Made by a program: the position numbers and the translations under genes | In this document: in pieces, positions 12,136 through 23,666 of the stretch | Layout: every line of letters starts with the position of its first letter | Position numbering within the stretch: the stretch's first letter is position 1 | Notes under the pieces: model-generated | Databases searched by the model: none | What the model saw: the letters and a program-made list of their open reading frames with translations, nothing else | Told to the model about the DNA's origin: nothing | Assembly (NCBI GenBank): GCA_033980235.1 | Contig: CM067069.1 | Coordinates: forward strand, 19,526,650-19,590,649 | Origin: Diadema setosum | Lineage: Eukaryota; Echinodermata; Echinoidea; Diadematoida; Diadematidae | Length of the DNA: 64,000 nucleotides | Direction of reading: 5' to 3'

Positions 12136-12886
12136 AAAGTGAGCAGGAAACCACCAGAGCACTCTGATGCAAAGAAAGTCCTGAGCGAGTGCAAGTAGAG
12201 ATACAAAGAGCCAAAGAAAGCTTGGCTGTCAGCTTATCAGAGCTGTGCAAAATATTTATTTTTGACATTGTGTTTGCATGAAATTGATCAAGTCTTATTT
12301 TTTGATAGATGTCGCTGATTATTTTGCCCACAGTTCATCATATTTCTGTGTCCAGAGTGTGCTTCAATACCTTGAAAAATCAACAAAAACAAAAAAAAAC
12401 TGAATGTAAGAATTACTGGTATGCATTGTATGCTTGGATTCCTGTGAGTGCACTTTCTTATGTACATTTATGCTCACAGTAACAATTACCTGAGTTAAAT
12501 GTGTGCGAAATTACAACAAGTTGTTGTCACAAGAAAAATTTAGTGCGTGTCTGTTTTAAGTATAGTAGAGATTGAATTTGTATTCTTCCATGTGTAATTT
12601 GTGAATATTTTTCTTTGCTGCTACTTACAGACCTTGTATTACTTATTTTTTGTATCAGATCATTTCTAATGGAGATTGTGAGGGGGGAGGAGGATAGCAG
12701 ATGTGACGTTAATTATGAAATGAATATTATATTGCCTAGCTTTTGTACAAGTTTACTATGGGATGGTCACCCTCTGAGAATGAAGGGCTGAAATTATCTA
12801 ATGTAGCATACATATTATGAATATTATCACTTGTTGCTGGTGCTTCACTTTTCAGGTTAGGTCTTGTATATAAGTAGGTTTCTATC
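12136..12886 (+). other. TRIM45 3' UTR and downstream flank
   Basis: AT-rich sequence after the TRIM45 stop. No canonical AATAAA was found close to the stop, so the polyadenylation site is unresolved. No further coding signal. Confidence 0.4.
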
Positions 12887-12890
12887 TTAA

Positions 12891-12981
12891 CCCATTGAGG
12901 ACGGGCTGATTTTGCTGCAACAAGCATTTCCCATAGACACTTGCCTGAGTACATGTATACACCGGACTCGTCCTCAACGGT
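12891..12981. mobile_element. TTAA-flanked MITE, copy 1 of the GAGGACG family
   Basis: The inverted ends CCCATTGAGGACG and CGTCCTCAACGG are flanked by TTAA at 12887-12890 and 12982-12985. The middle carries CATTTCCCATAGACAC, shared with the copies at 20019-20100 and 39986-40070. Confidence 0.8.
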
Positions 12982-13507
12982 TTAAGCTATCTCTTCCAAG
13001 TTATGCAATATTACTCATTCTAGGCATGCAACCTTGTCACCAAGCAGCTGCAAAGGTGAATCAAAGAAATATGCTCATACTGCCAGCAAAGACTTCAGTT
13101 ATAGAGGGTATTCATTAGTGTAGCTTGCAATGAGCCTAGTGGCAATTGAGAATGATATAGTGGTATGGATCCTGGGCAGAAGATTTTTGTTCCCAAAGAA
13201 TGTAATGTTGATTAATTAACACCAAAGATTTTCATTCCCATGCATGCTTTCTGTACAGATTATGCACTATTTTGAATGGATAGTTACTAATTTGATATCT
13301 TCTACACATTATGTATGGTACTACTTGTATATATCCCATCTGTTTTGTTTTCAGATGCATGTTGAATCATGTGCTTACGGTTGGTTGCACTGAGTTGTTG
13401 TACCATATTTTTGTCAGCCTGTTGCTTTGCATACCATCAAAATACTGTGCCAGAAAAAGCTTTGACGTCAAGTTGTCAAGTTCCTGTTGTCAAGTTCCTG
13501 GATATTT

Positions 13508-14834
13508 TTATGCCTCCGCCACGAAGTGGTGCCGGAGGCATTATGTTTTCGGGTTGTCCGTCCGTCCGTCTGTCCGTCCGTCCGTCCTTCCGTCCGTCCG
13601 TCCGTCCTTCCGTCCGTCCGTAATGAATTTTGTGGACAAGGTAACTATCGAAACCTGTTGAGGTATCCTAATGAAACTTGGCATGTATGTGTATTAGGGG
13701 GTGAAGTTGTGCCTATCAACTTTTGGGTGCACATGCTCAAGGTCAAAGGTCAAAAGGTCAAGGTCAAATACATAAAATTTCACTATTTCCACCATATCTA
13801 TTGAATGCCTGAAGATATTTTCTTGAAACTTAGTGTTTACATGTTTTACCTAATTAAGATTCTCTGGTGAAAGTTTGGGTCATGAGGTCAAAGGTCAAAG
13901 GTCAAAAGGTCAGGGTCAAATACATAAAATTTCACTATTTCCACCATATCTATTGAATGCCTGAAGAGATTTTCTTGAAACTTAGTGTATACATGTATTA
14001 CCCAATTAAGATTCTCTGGTGACAGTTTGGGTCATGAGGTCAAAGGTCAAAGGTCAAAAGGTCAAGTAAAAATATTAAAACTTCTTTTTTTTCTCCGTAC
14101 CTTGGAAAATTGTTCAAGGTATCTTCATGGAACATAGTATATACATGTACTGATTGGAAGTGATTATCTAGAGAATGTAGGGTTCATGGGGTCAAAGGTC
14201 AGGGGTCAAAGGTCAAGTGCAAGACTTCAAAATGTTACTATTACCCTCATATTTATGCAATCCCAGCAGGGTTATTTTTTTACACTTGGTGTATGCGTGT
14301 GTAACCTAATAGAAATTCTCTGGAAAGTTTTTTTTTTTCTCTTTTTGCCTCAAAGGTCAAAAGGTCAAAGATAAGTGAAAGTGCTGAACTAACTTTTTCC
14401 TCCATATCTCGGAAGTGGCTCAAGTTACCTTGAAACTTAGTACATATTATGCATGTTCTACCTGAAAGTAATTATCTTATGAATTTTAAGGGTCAAGGGC
14501 CAGATGAAAATGATAACAATTTACTATTCAATTCAGAAATTGAACTTTTTCTCCACACCTGTACCTTGAAAATTACTCAATGCCTAAATGTATGAATGGG
14601 TCAAAGTCAAGTTAAAGTCCTTAAATCCCTAGATACATGCTCTCCTATTCATTCAATTAAACCTACGTCAAGGAAGGTGAACATTCAACACATTTGTGAC
14701 AAACTTGTCATTCCAATATTTTGCCAATTTGTGAAAATGTAATCACACAGTGTCCACATGTACTATCTAGACCTATTGGGAAAATCATGCATTATGGCGG
14801 AGGCATACCAGTCGCCAAAGCGACATTTCTAGTT
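13508..14834 (+). mobile_element. Hairpin-(CCGT)n element, copy A
   Basis: It begins with an imperfect palindrome (ATGCCTCCGCCAC, loop, TGGTGCCGGAGGCAT), followed by (TCCG)n at about 13555-13620. Then come degenerate units of roughly 130-150 bp, each with a TTGAAACTTAGTGTATACATG-like stretch and runs of AGGTCAAAGGTCAAAGGTCA. It ends with GGCGGAGGCAT and CGCCAAAGCGACATTTCTAG. No coding capacity. Its class is not recognised. Confidence 0.8.
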
Positions 14835-15019
14835 ATCACATGAAATGTTATAACAATCTTGAGAGGTGACTGAACTAGTTCTGCTGCATTTCACACAGAA
14901 AAAGGTAATACTGTACATGTATGTGCAATCTCATTTTTGGTCTTGTTGCTAAACAGGTTGAAACACTTGTCACCACATGATCTTCTGGAAAGATCTTCTT
15001 GTAACAATTCAACTTCAAT

Positions 15020-15055
15020 TTCAATTTCAATTTCAATTTATTCAAGACCAAACAA
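15020..15055. repeat. (TTTCAA)n short tandem repeat
   Basis: About four imperfect TTTCAA units at the edge of a small foldback region. Confidence 0.7.
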
Positions 15056-15242
15056 ACATATACTGTATCAAGATTACATTCAAATGAATCACTGGTAAAC
15101 TTTCAGTGGATACAATATACATAATGTCAATTCTGTACTGAATTCTTTTGACTGTATTGAGAAATATTGTATGCGGCAACTATACACGGTGTGCGTATTG
15201 ATTGCAAAATAAGTTCCTAAGGATGACTGGTAGATACAAATA

Positions 15243-15390
15243 TTGAGTTCTCTAAACACATCCAATGGCTGTTTTTCACCAAGACATCAGTCACAGATTA
15301 GCCATCATTTGCGAAAGATAACAACTCATCGTCAAAACTGTCACAGGTAAATACAACAAGTTGATGTGTTTAGAGAACTCATCTACATTT
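15243..15390. repeat. Short foldback with 18-bp arms
   Basis: GAGTTCTCTAAACACATC at the left recurs inverted at the right, just before 15390. The interior is unrelated AT-rich sequence. Confidence 0.7.
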
Positions 15391-15530
15391 GAACTATATG
15401 TGTAGTTTCCATTTGGTATAGAAAATATACACCATTGTTCATTGCACTATTGATATGATGTCCCTGTGTTTTTACTGTTACCAAAGCTTCTTGCAAATTA
15501 TTTTACCATGACATGTTATAAAATGTATTA

Positions 15531-16051
15531 TAGAATGGGTAGCGAGAATCCTGCGATCTCATTGGTCGAGAGCTATGTGCTTATTTATACTGGCCGCACG
15601 CTGAGTCACAGTGGTAAACATGTTATCGCGCACTTGTCGCAAGAGTACGCGCACTTGTATCAAAGATTCGAGCATTAAGCAAGCGTTCGCGCACTCAGTA
15701 CGAGACGCCTATTGGTTAAAACAACCATGCATCAGTTTTTACTGATGCATGGTTAACCATGCGTCCAGTAAAAACTGATGCATAGTTTTCGGGCTCTTGT
15801 TTATGGCAAGCCAAAAGGAAATGCATCCAGCAAATTTGTCATCGGGTAACACGATAGAAAAATGGGGTTTTGGCAAGAAAATTACCCATTCTAAAAAACA
15901 GATGACGCACATGTCTTATCGTGCGTCAGTCGGAATATAGTGTGCATGCGGTAACTATGGAATTAAGCCTAAACCCACTTGACTTCGCCTTGTGGGTTAA
16001 GCATTCCATAGTTACCTTAATTCCGACTGACGCACTCAGACCTGTGCGTCA
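15531..16051. repeat. Compound foldback region with three hairpins
   Basis: AGAATGGGTA at 15532 pairs with TACCCATTCT at about 15883. Between them lies a perfect short palindrome with arms AACCATGCATCAG near 15724-15757. A second large hairpin at 15902-16051 has arms of about 65 bp that start ATGACGCAC, include GGTAACTATGGAAT and close on a CTTGACTTCGCCTTG loop. This looks like adjacent MITE or foldback elements. Confidence 0.7.
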
Positions 16052-16254
16052 TTTGTTACTGTATACAGTACGTACCAGGAAACCATGTTATTACGGTGTA
16101 GTTGGGAGCATGAGCTGTTCCTCAATTCACATGGTTCTTAACATCCAAATGCTCTAAACTATGTATGTGTTGGTCTACCAGGTATATATTTGCAAATACT
16201 GCAATGTGTGCATGGCAAAAACAGTATGGTATTGCACGGTATTGTATTCTACCA

Positions 16255-16690
16255 TTGTCAATTAAAGGGATCGTATAGTTTTGGTTGAGACCTAATTTCA
16301 GGTTTCTAACATTTTTTGGTGAGATAATGAGAAACCTCTTATGAAATATGAAAGAGCATGTAACTCTATGAGGAATTCGACATTTATTTGATGAAAATTG
16401 GTTTTGAAATGGCTGCATGAGATATAAAAAAACAAAAGAAAGAGCAATTCTGATAAAGTGTGGGACCCACACTTTATTATGATCGCTTTGTTTTTTGTTT
16501 TTTGGATGTTCCAGTCATTCCAAACCCGATTTTCATCAAATAAACTTTGAATTTCTCTCAAAATGGTATGCGCTGTACTATATCATAAGTGTTTTGTTGG
16601 TATCTTGCAAAAAGTTAAAAGCCCAATTTTTATCTCCACAAATACTGTACCATCCCTGTAAATACTGGAGCTATTATTGGACTGCATATG
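16255..16690. repeat. Dispersed AT-rich foldback repeat
   Basis: The left half (GATGAAAATTGGTTTTGAAA at about 16391) reappears inverted in the right half (about 16490-16560). A second partial copy lies at 51108-51235. I recall similar repeats from sea-urchin genomes, which is memory and not a search result. Confidence 0.65.
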
Positions 16691-16733
16691 AAAAATAATT
16701 TGTCACCTTGTCATGCCATGAGGCAAAACTTAA

Positions 16734-17938
16734 CTCTTAATGTGCCAGACCCAAAACCCCTAACGTGCCAGACGTTTTTACCCAATGCCAGAAAGTTCGC
16801 AAACTTTAGTGGCAATGTAATTTAAAACTGCCATATCTTTGAAACTATTGACTGTTTTGAATTGAGGTCTACACAACATATATCAAGAAATAATTGGTCT
16901 TTCGTGCCATGCAGTCAGTTTGATGTAATATCTATCTCAACCTGAAATATTGCAGAAATAATTGATATCATCAAAAAATTGTTAGAAATTTTTGTGTAGT
17001 ATGGAAAGATAGAGTCATTCCTGTTTTTTCTTCAATAGAACGCTCCCTTGACTCTGTGAGAAAGTTTTAGAGCTACATCTCCTCTTTCGAATGATAACGA
17101 AATTGTCTTCTAGAGTTGTATAATTACAAAGATATTGGGAGTTCAATTTGTCTTTTCAATTTCTTTTTTTGCCTCGGTTATTCATTCCCCAATCTGAGTC
17201 CTTTAGTCCCAGATCTTGTAATTGAAACTAAAGTAAATCCCGGGTCCTAGAATAGTGTCTTCTGTCCACTTGAAAAGGAAGCACCGACTAATCCTTCTTT
17301 TGTCTATGCGGACTGCTGGCGGGTGCACTCTATTGAAATCGGCAGGCCTTTGTTTACAGGTCTACTTTCCGTCCACTATACATGTGCATAGACAAGAACA
17401 AAAGCGTGTTCGTCCTTCGTATATCCTAGCATGGGGACGATTAGTGAAGTTCACCAAGACAAAAGGATGAAAGACTTGACCGACGAACGAAAGCTTGACC
17501 CACTTTGAGGGACAAAATGAAAGCCGCTCCCGCAGGAGAGCACCCAAGCAGAACAATGCGAGTGGAAATGCATAGACAACACACGCAGATTAAGTAGCAT
17601 ACACACGCGTGGTTTATCAATGAGAATTTAGATCTATACACAGCTCGCAGAGGATGCGCTCACTGCGGATTTTCCTGACGCGGAAAAAATGCATCTAGCT
17701 GAAAAAACACGTATTTACTCAAAATTTTCCTATGTAAGTATACTCATATTTTTAGCGGAAACAATGGCTATGCTAATCAGCTACCAGTACATATCAGTGG
17801 CAGTTTCTTGGTGTAACAAATTATGGTACCATAAGAACTTAAATGACCAATGTTTTTCGCGCTCTTCTTAGTCGCCGATTGGCAACCATGGCACGTCAGG
17901 ACTAAGGTCACCGTTCGGCGACCATGGCACGTTAAGAG
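16734..17938. mobile_element. TTAA-flanked 1.2-kb non-autonomous element (piggyBac-like ends)
   Basis: The ends CTCTTAATGTGCCA and TGGCACGTTAAGAG (14 bp, one mismatch) are flanked by TTAA at 16730-16733 and 17939-17942. Near each end there are further GTGCCAGAC / GGCACGTCAG sub-repeats. No transposase-like reading frame was recognised inside. Confidence 0.75.
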
Positions 17939-17983
17939 TTAAGGTAAAATGTTAGTCTGATAAGAAGGAGTAAAATTTTGTAA

Positions 17984-18483
17984 GTACAACAGTGAAACTT
18001 TGATCAAAATCTGATGAAAATTAAAAAAGTTATGAAATTGTATAGTTTTGCTAATTTCTGCAAAACAGTTCTTGTTCAGTTGATATGAATAAATGAGTGA
18101 GTTGATGATATCGTCACCTCACAATTTCCCATTGGTTGTGTACAAAAAGAAGAAAGAAAAGAAAATACGAAATACATTTCTGTATTCAAAGTGTAAAGCC
18201 TGATGTTATTCCTGGTCAAATAACATCAAAATAATGATCATTTAGATTTATCTGGACTTAAGACTGAGGCGTAATTTGCATTTGAATGAAAAACTGGAAA
18301 TTTGGATATTGAATGAACAGTGTACAAACTATGGCATGTTGTGAGGGGATGACATCATCACTTCACTATTTGCATATTCATATTGACTGTACAAGAACTG
18401 CTTCCTGAAATATTAGCAAAATCTCAAAGTGTCATATCTTTCTCATCTGTCATCAGATTCTGATCAGTTTTTCATTGTTGTGC
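17984..18483. repeat. 500-bp foldback element
   Basis: The left arm (TGATCAAAATCTGATGAAAA, then AACAGTTCTTGTTCAGTTGA) is matched inverted in the right arm (TCAACTGTACAAGAACTG-like, then CATCAGATTCTGATCA). The centre is near 18250. Confidence 0.65.
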
Positions 18484-20014
18484 TTGAAGAGTGGAGGTTG
18501 TGGAAGGTTTCTCCAAATGGTTGGCTTATTTGCATATGATGTAATTATGCAGATGTCTTTTAACATGTGGGCATTACCAACCACAGCAACAATGAGCAAG
18601 CAACCATTATGCAATCACTATAAAACTACTATTGTTGGTTCAGATGCTAACACAGAAGAGTAGCGAAGTGTGTGAAGCATTCTTCCATGGTGTGTAATGA
18701 ATCGTACGAGAAGGCTTTGTTGGACACTCAAATTGCCTCTCCAATATGTTACCCAAATGGATTCTTGTTTTATTTTTGTATGTTTGAAGATTCCACAATT
18801 CATCACACAAGTCTCATCACACATGATTTAATCACAACCAGGCCATTTTAAATGCAAGTCCATGGATATTGCTTTTGATCTGAAGAACTTCTCCTGTAAA
18901 GAGAAGTGCATTGTTTTCACAATGAGAAGGTCGTCATGAATTGTTCACATGGTATGAAATGAAGCTCCTTTCACTCCATATTACAGTACATACATGAATT
19001 TATTTATGACTTTTACTCAGCATATGAAAGAATTTGTTGTACATAGAAGTATAAAATGATTTTTTGGCTTTTATTCAGTGTACGAATTTGTACACATACA
19101 GATGTACTCCAAGGTGTAGCCATATAAACAACCATTGGATGGTAAAGAGAACAGGAGGGATTTGATGCACAAAGTTGGACTGCCACATTTCTGTACACCA
19201 TGCTCCACAATGACTAAACAGTATAATACCATTTCACCCTTTTGGTGACAAAGCATCGCATCTCAAAAGGTCAAATGTTGAGGTAAAAACACGGCAGGCA
19301 AAGAGCACTATAACAAATGGGATTGTCTTTCCTTTGACATGCTGTGAAGGCTTCATTTTTGGGGTCAGACAGATATAGGATTTAGATAGGACAGCACTCG
19401 ACTATCTGAAAATTAATTCCAAGAAATTATTTTCACCAAAATTTGAGAAACAAGATCTTGTCACCCCAGGAACAACTCATTGTTTTATCACCTCAACAGA
19501 GCTATTACTTGTTTGTTGATCATTCTGTTCTGAACCAGGAAACTTCAGCAATAAGCCTCACTCACAATATTAAAAAAAAGGTACTGTATTATCTGTGTCA
19601 TCATCATCATTACCATCATCAACATCAACGTCGACATCGACATCGACATGAACATTAACATGAACATGAACATGAACATCATCATCATCATTCTCTAGAG
19701 AATCGGGAGGGCAAGTTTAGAGTCGAGGCTCCTCGACAGTGTTTCTTGCAGGACAACACAAAACCTACATTCTTACTTACGGTGGGGCAAATGACAAAGT
19801 AGCACACTTGCCACTAATTTGTATTCGCATTGCACACCTGTTTGGTTACCACTGAGAGATGCTACAAATGTCGTAACTTCTAAGAGAGGAAGGTGATAAC
19901 TTAAATGTGTAGCCTTTCAGAAATTCCTGCCTACTTCAGCTGAAGCATGGTCAAAGTTTTGCACGTTCATACTAAGCTCAACTAGCTCCCTATAAGGAGG
20001 TTGCAAAACCCTCT
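18484..20014. other. Intergenic, no gene seen; (CAT)n/(GACATC)n microsatellite
   Basis: No supported gene. A microsatellite of CAT, GACATC and AACATG units lies at about 19598-19691. Confidence 0.6.
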
Positions 20015-20018
20015 TAAC

Positions 20019-20100
20019 CCATAGAGGACGGACTGATTTCGCTAACATGCATTTCCCATAGACACGTGCCCGAGTATACTCGGGACTCGTCCTGAACAGG
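20019..20100. mobile_element. TTAA-flanked MITE, copy 2 of the GAGGACG family
   Basis: TTAA at 20015-20018 and 20101-20104. It shares ATTTCCCATAGACAC and CGAGTATACTCGGGACTCGT with the copy at 39986-40070. Confidence 0.75.
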
Positions 20101-20414
20101 TTAATATAACAAGGGGATTTTGCAAGTCCCAACTCTCTACATTATTTCTCTGTTTTTGAACGCTGATATAATGAGAAACCTGATGTAACAAGAAGATAAC
20201 TGTCATGGTTTTTAGGTTCTTGTTATTACAAGATTTCCCTGTATCAATTCCTAAGAAGTGTGGTGTAGTAGCAATTTCAGAATAGCAATGGAGATGAGTT
20301 AATATCCTGCAAGCTGTTTGAGGTTTTTGTTTAAACTTTTGTTTATTACACCAAGTCGAGTCTGCAACAAGGCATTGATGAAGGAAAAACAACAACGTAA
20401 CATTAACCCAAACC

Positions 20415-21125
20415 TCCCTGGGGGGGGGGGGGGGGGCATAATGGCCCCCCCCTTGACGAATTCCGCGACCATCCCGGTGTGCAAAATTTTTTGACCGCGC
20501 CGCTTGCTGACTTTTTACTTTTAAGTCTTGCGCAACTTTTGAGACCAAATTTGTCGTGCCCGGGCATTCCATTCCGAAGCCACGCCCCTTCAAAAAATTT
20601 TCATCAACCCCTAAATTGCTCAAAAACGTGATTTTGTGTACAAAGTCAATACAAATTGTGTTTTTTCAATTAATTCATATAAAGATTCATATTTTTAATT
20701 TGAATGGCTGAAATCAATGTATTTTAGTATAATCATGCTTCAAAATATGTGTATGACAAATTCTGCTGAAAAAAACAAAAACAAAAGTTTGAAAAAACAA
20801 ATAAATAAAAAATTGATAAAACAATAAAAAACATAAGAAATTAATTTTGATACTGAATTTTCTACTACGCACAAATGTTCGGAATGTCACTAGGAATATT
20901 TACACCAAAAATCAGCATTCCATAAGCTTTTATAAGCCAATTACAGACGAAAATGAGTTTTTTTGCATATATTTGCATAATTAATTGATTTAAAATAGGA
21001 AATGCAAATTTGTTGAAAATTTAATTGAACAGTCTTGTGGATTACATCCCGCTTTATGTTCATGCAAAATTTTGCGGCGATCGCGCGATCAACGGCCGAG
21101 ATCTGAAGGGGGGGCCCCCAGGAAT
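20415..21125. repeat. Probable dispersed repeat with G/C-rich ends
   Basis: The left edge is a G-run followed by CATAATGGCCCCCCCTTGAC and a GC-rich segment. The centre is AT-rich. The right edge is GCGATCGCGCGATC followed by GGGGGGGCCCCC. It is non-coding. Its limits are approximate and its class unknown. Confidence 0.45.
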
Positions 21126-21888
21126 TCAAGCTCGCTAAATAGCCCAGGTAAGTTATGGTTAAGCAGGCTTGTTGCAACACTGAACAAATCAGCACCAAAA
21201 TGCGAGATTTCACACCGAATATCTTGTCAGGACTGAATATGACAAGAACACATGCTGTCAGATACATGTATATTAGAATGTAGCATAATTATACATGATT
21301 AATATATTTGAGGTTTAGATATCAAAACATGTACTGATGTGGAACTCTCCACACACATCTATGCAACTCTTGAATTTCTTGGTGCTACAGTATGTCATTT
21401 GACAACTTATTGTGGTATTTATTTATTAGGTCTTATGTTTGTATAATGACTCAATTCACCCATTCTTTCGTTTTTCGTAAACATGTTAATTGTACTGATA
21501 TTCATGTGTACTGAAGATATGTTTTTGCGTGCGCTTTCTATCAATATCCACCTATTATATTTTGTATACGGAATTTGCTTCTTTTTTTTCTTTAAAAAAC
21601 AAAACAAAACAAAACTGCCAGCATTAAAATTGCAGTTATCATTCATACAAAATGGATTAAGTTATATTGTGTCTTTTGTTCTTCAAAGTACACTGCAGCA
21701 AAGAGAATGAATCCATGGGCATATTGAGTTTCAATTCAATGTAACAGCATTTTTTATTTGACCCTACATTGTGTCCTTCGGTCTCGTCTAGCAATTTAAT
21801 ATGCAAGAACATTTGCTGAAAATCAGCATGTTCTGTGATCTCTTTTCTACGTGCCTAGAGTGTCTTCAGTCTGTGCCAAGGTGCTAAA

Positions 21889-22253
21889 AGGACAAGCCCA
21901 TCTTGATATACATTCCAAGAAATTTCATTTTGGAAAAGAATACATATTCCCTCAACTTATTACTGATGTATGTCAAGGCTAACATTATTCCCCCTGCCTT
22001 CTGAAAAGGGCATTACTCTTTTATTATGCGAGAAAAGTGAAAATATGTGTATATTCTCATTATATCATTCTATGCATGTGACATCACAAGCTGTTGTGGT
22101 CTTCTCATCAAGCGATGGTGACACTGAAACTTCAAAACATAACTTTGAATAGATTGTCCAATTATCCTGAAACTTATTCACTGATGTGTTCTACTACTAT
22201 TGCTGCATTCCCTCAATCTACATATATATTAAGGTGAACTTGTCCTTTAACCT
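21889..22253. mobile_element. TAAAGGACAAG-family MITE, copy 1
   Basis: TAAAAGGACAAGCCCATCTT at the left is inverted at the right (GGTGAACTTGTCCTTTAA). It shares internal sequence (CCCCCTGCCTTCTG; GTTCTACTA then TTGCTGCATTC) with 58224-58659 and with a partial copy at about 25100-25182. Confidence 0.7.
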
Positions 22254-22356
22254 TTGGTGCCTTATTTGTTTTGAGACCAGATGTGACGAGCAGTTACTGA
22301 CTTCAAGCAAAAGACTTCTGTAAACATTCAAACATGTCAAGCTGATGCTGAGGTAT

Positions 22357-22554
22357 CACAGGGAAACCCTGTTATGACCGGCGATTTTACCCTGTTATAA
22401 CAAGGAACCGGTAACTCATTGTCAACTTGTAAGTTAAGAAACAGTCGAACTACAGTGTAAATACGGAAATGGAAACTCGGGACCGCCACATTCCCCCTGG
22501 TTAAAAAGCAGCACCTTGTGGCAAGAAAGCTTATTATAACAAAATTTCCCTGTA
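22357..22554. mobile_element. Degenerate pogo-like MITE
   Basis: The left end is CAGGGAAACCCTGTTATGAC and the right end is TTATAACAAAATTTCCCTG. Only partly symmetrical, so it looks old. Confidence 0.55.
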
Positions 22555-23252
22555 CAAAAGTGAACATTAAAGAGTGGAATAAGTGGTTCATACAATACAA
22601 TACAATCTGCCAAGACCATATGGGTGCAGAGAATGTTATTTCAGCTGGGTATCCACACGAAATAAGCACAATGATTTCTCTGTATGCTAGTGAACATGAA
22701 CGTGCCATCCTAATCTGGGGTACATGTAGGTATACACAAACCTAGTATGCCAAGGACTGATTGCCTGACTCTCAAGTATAGATCTGAGATCAACATTCTG
22801 GGCTTTCCAAAGTTGTGGCCTTTAATGGTGAAGGCGGGGCTGCCAAACCCAGCAAGTTGCCAACTTCTGTAAAAAATGTACTGATGCTCAACAAAGAACA
22901 TATTATCTGAAGGCATAACCTATTTTTGGGTATCAGGTTTGTCACATCAAATTTTGGACCAAAAAACAAAAAACAAAAAAAAAAAAACACCTCTCCATCT
23001 TAAAAAACAGAAAAAAAAAAAATGGACAAAAGAAATGATATGCTTAAAATCACGGCACATACATGTACAAATTGACAGGTCTGTGAAGAAGGGGTCTCTG
23101 TGAACAGTCACTGATATTTGAACTCTGCTGCTTTATGCCAGCTATGAACCACAAATGTTTGCTTGTACTGAGCAAATTCCTTTGAGTGGTGTCTTCTCGT
23201 TCTCCACTAAAAAAAAATTCTCCTGTTCTACCAACAATCCACCGACATGGAG

Positions 23253-23416
23253 TTAATAAGACATGAACTCGGCAGGCACCGTGGTGCCATCTTGGTCTGA
23301 TGTCTGGATGTAGACACACAGGATGACTGGGAAGATGCTGACTTTCCTCTCTGTTGCCATGGTGATTGGTCTCCTTAGATGGTCCTTAAGAGTGGTTACC
23401 CCTTGTACATGGGTTC
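23253..23416 (-). CDS. FBXO38: FBXO38 coding exon 9 (C-terminus)
   Basis: Residues 1088-1141 plus TAA. It encodes the hydrophobic strand [10 protein letters not shown] and an acidic end, equivalent to the vertebrate F-Q-R-V-V-A-I-F-I-H and terminal acidic residues. The acceptor is CACATCTCTAG. Confidence 0.88.
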
Positions 23417-23626
23417 CTAGAGATGTGGCGAGCAAGCATTGAAAAAAAAAATGCATGAAGGATTCACTCTATAAAAGTTACAGGCATGGTTATTGTTACA
23501 TTGGACAGCACATCTCACAACAATTCTTTTTTTTTTTCTTCTTTTGCAGACAGATGATTTTTGATGAAACATAATTATTTCTGTGTACCTGATTTGTTTT
23601 CCCTTTATTTTATCTGATTTGTACAG

Positions 23627-23666
<40 letters not shown>

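Noticed and set aside
13311..13804. Several overlapping frames with Arg-Pro-Ser-Val repeats, also on the - strand at 28052, 32653 and 24543
   Set aside because: They are translations of the (CCGT)n microsatellite and hairpin of a repeat family, seen in all copies and several frames; not genes.
20042..20623. 193-codon - strand frame
   Set aside because: It runs through a G/C homopolymer and two dispersed repeats, with no domain or splice support.
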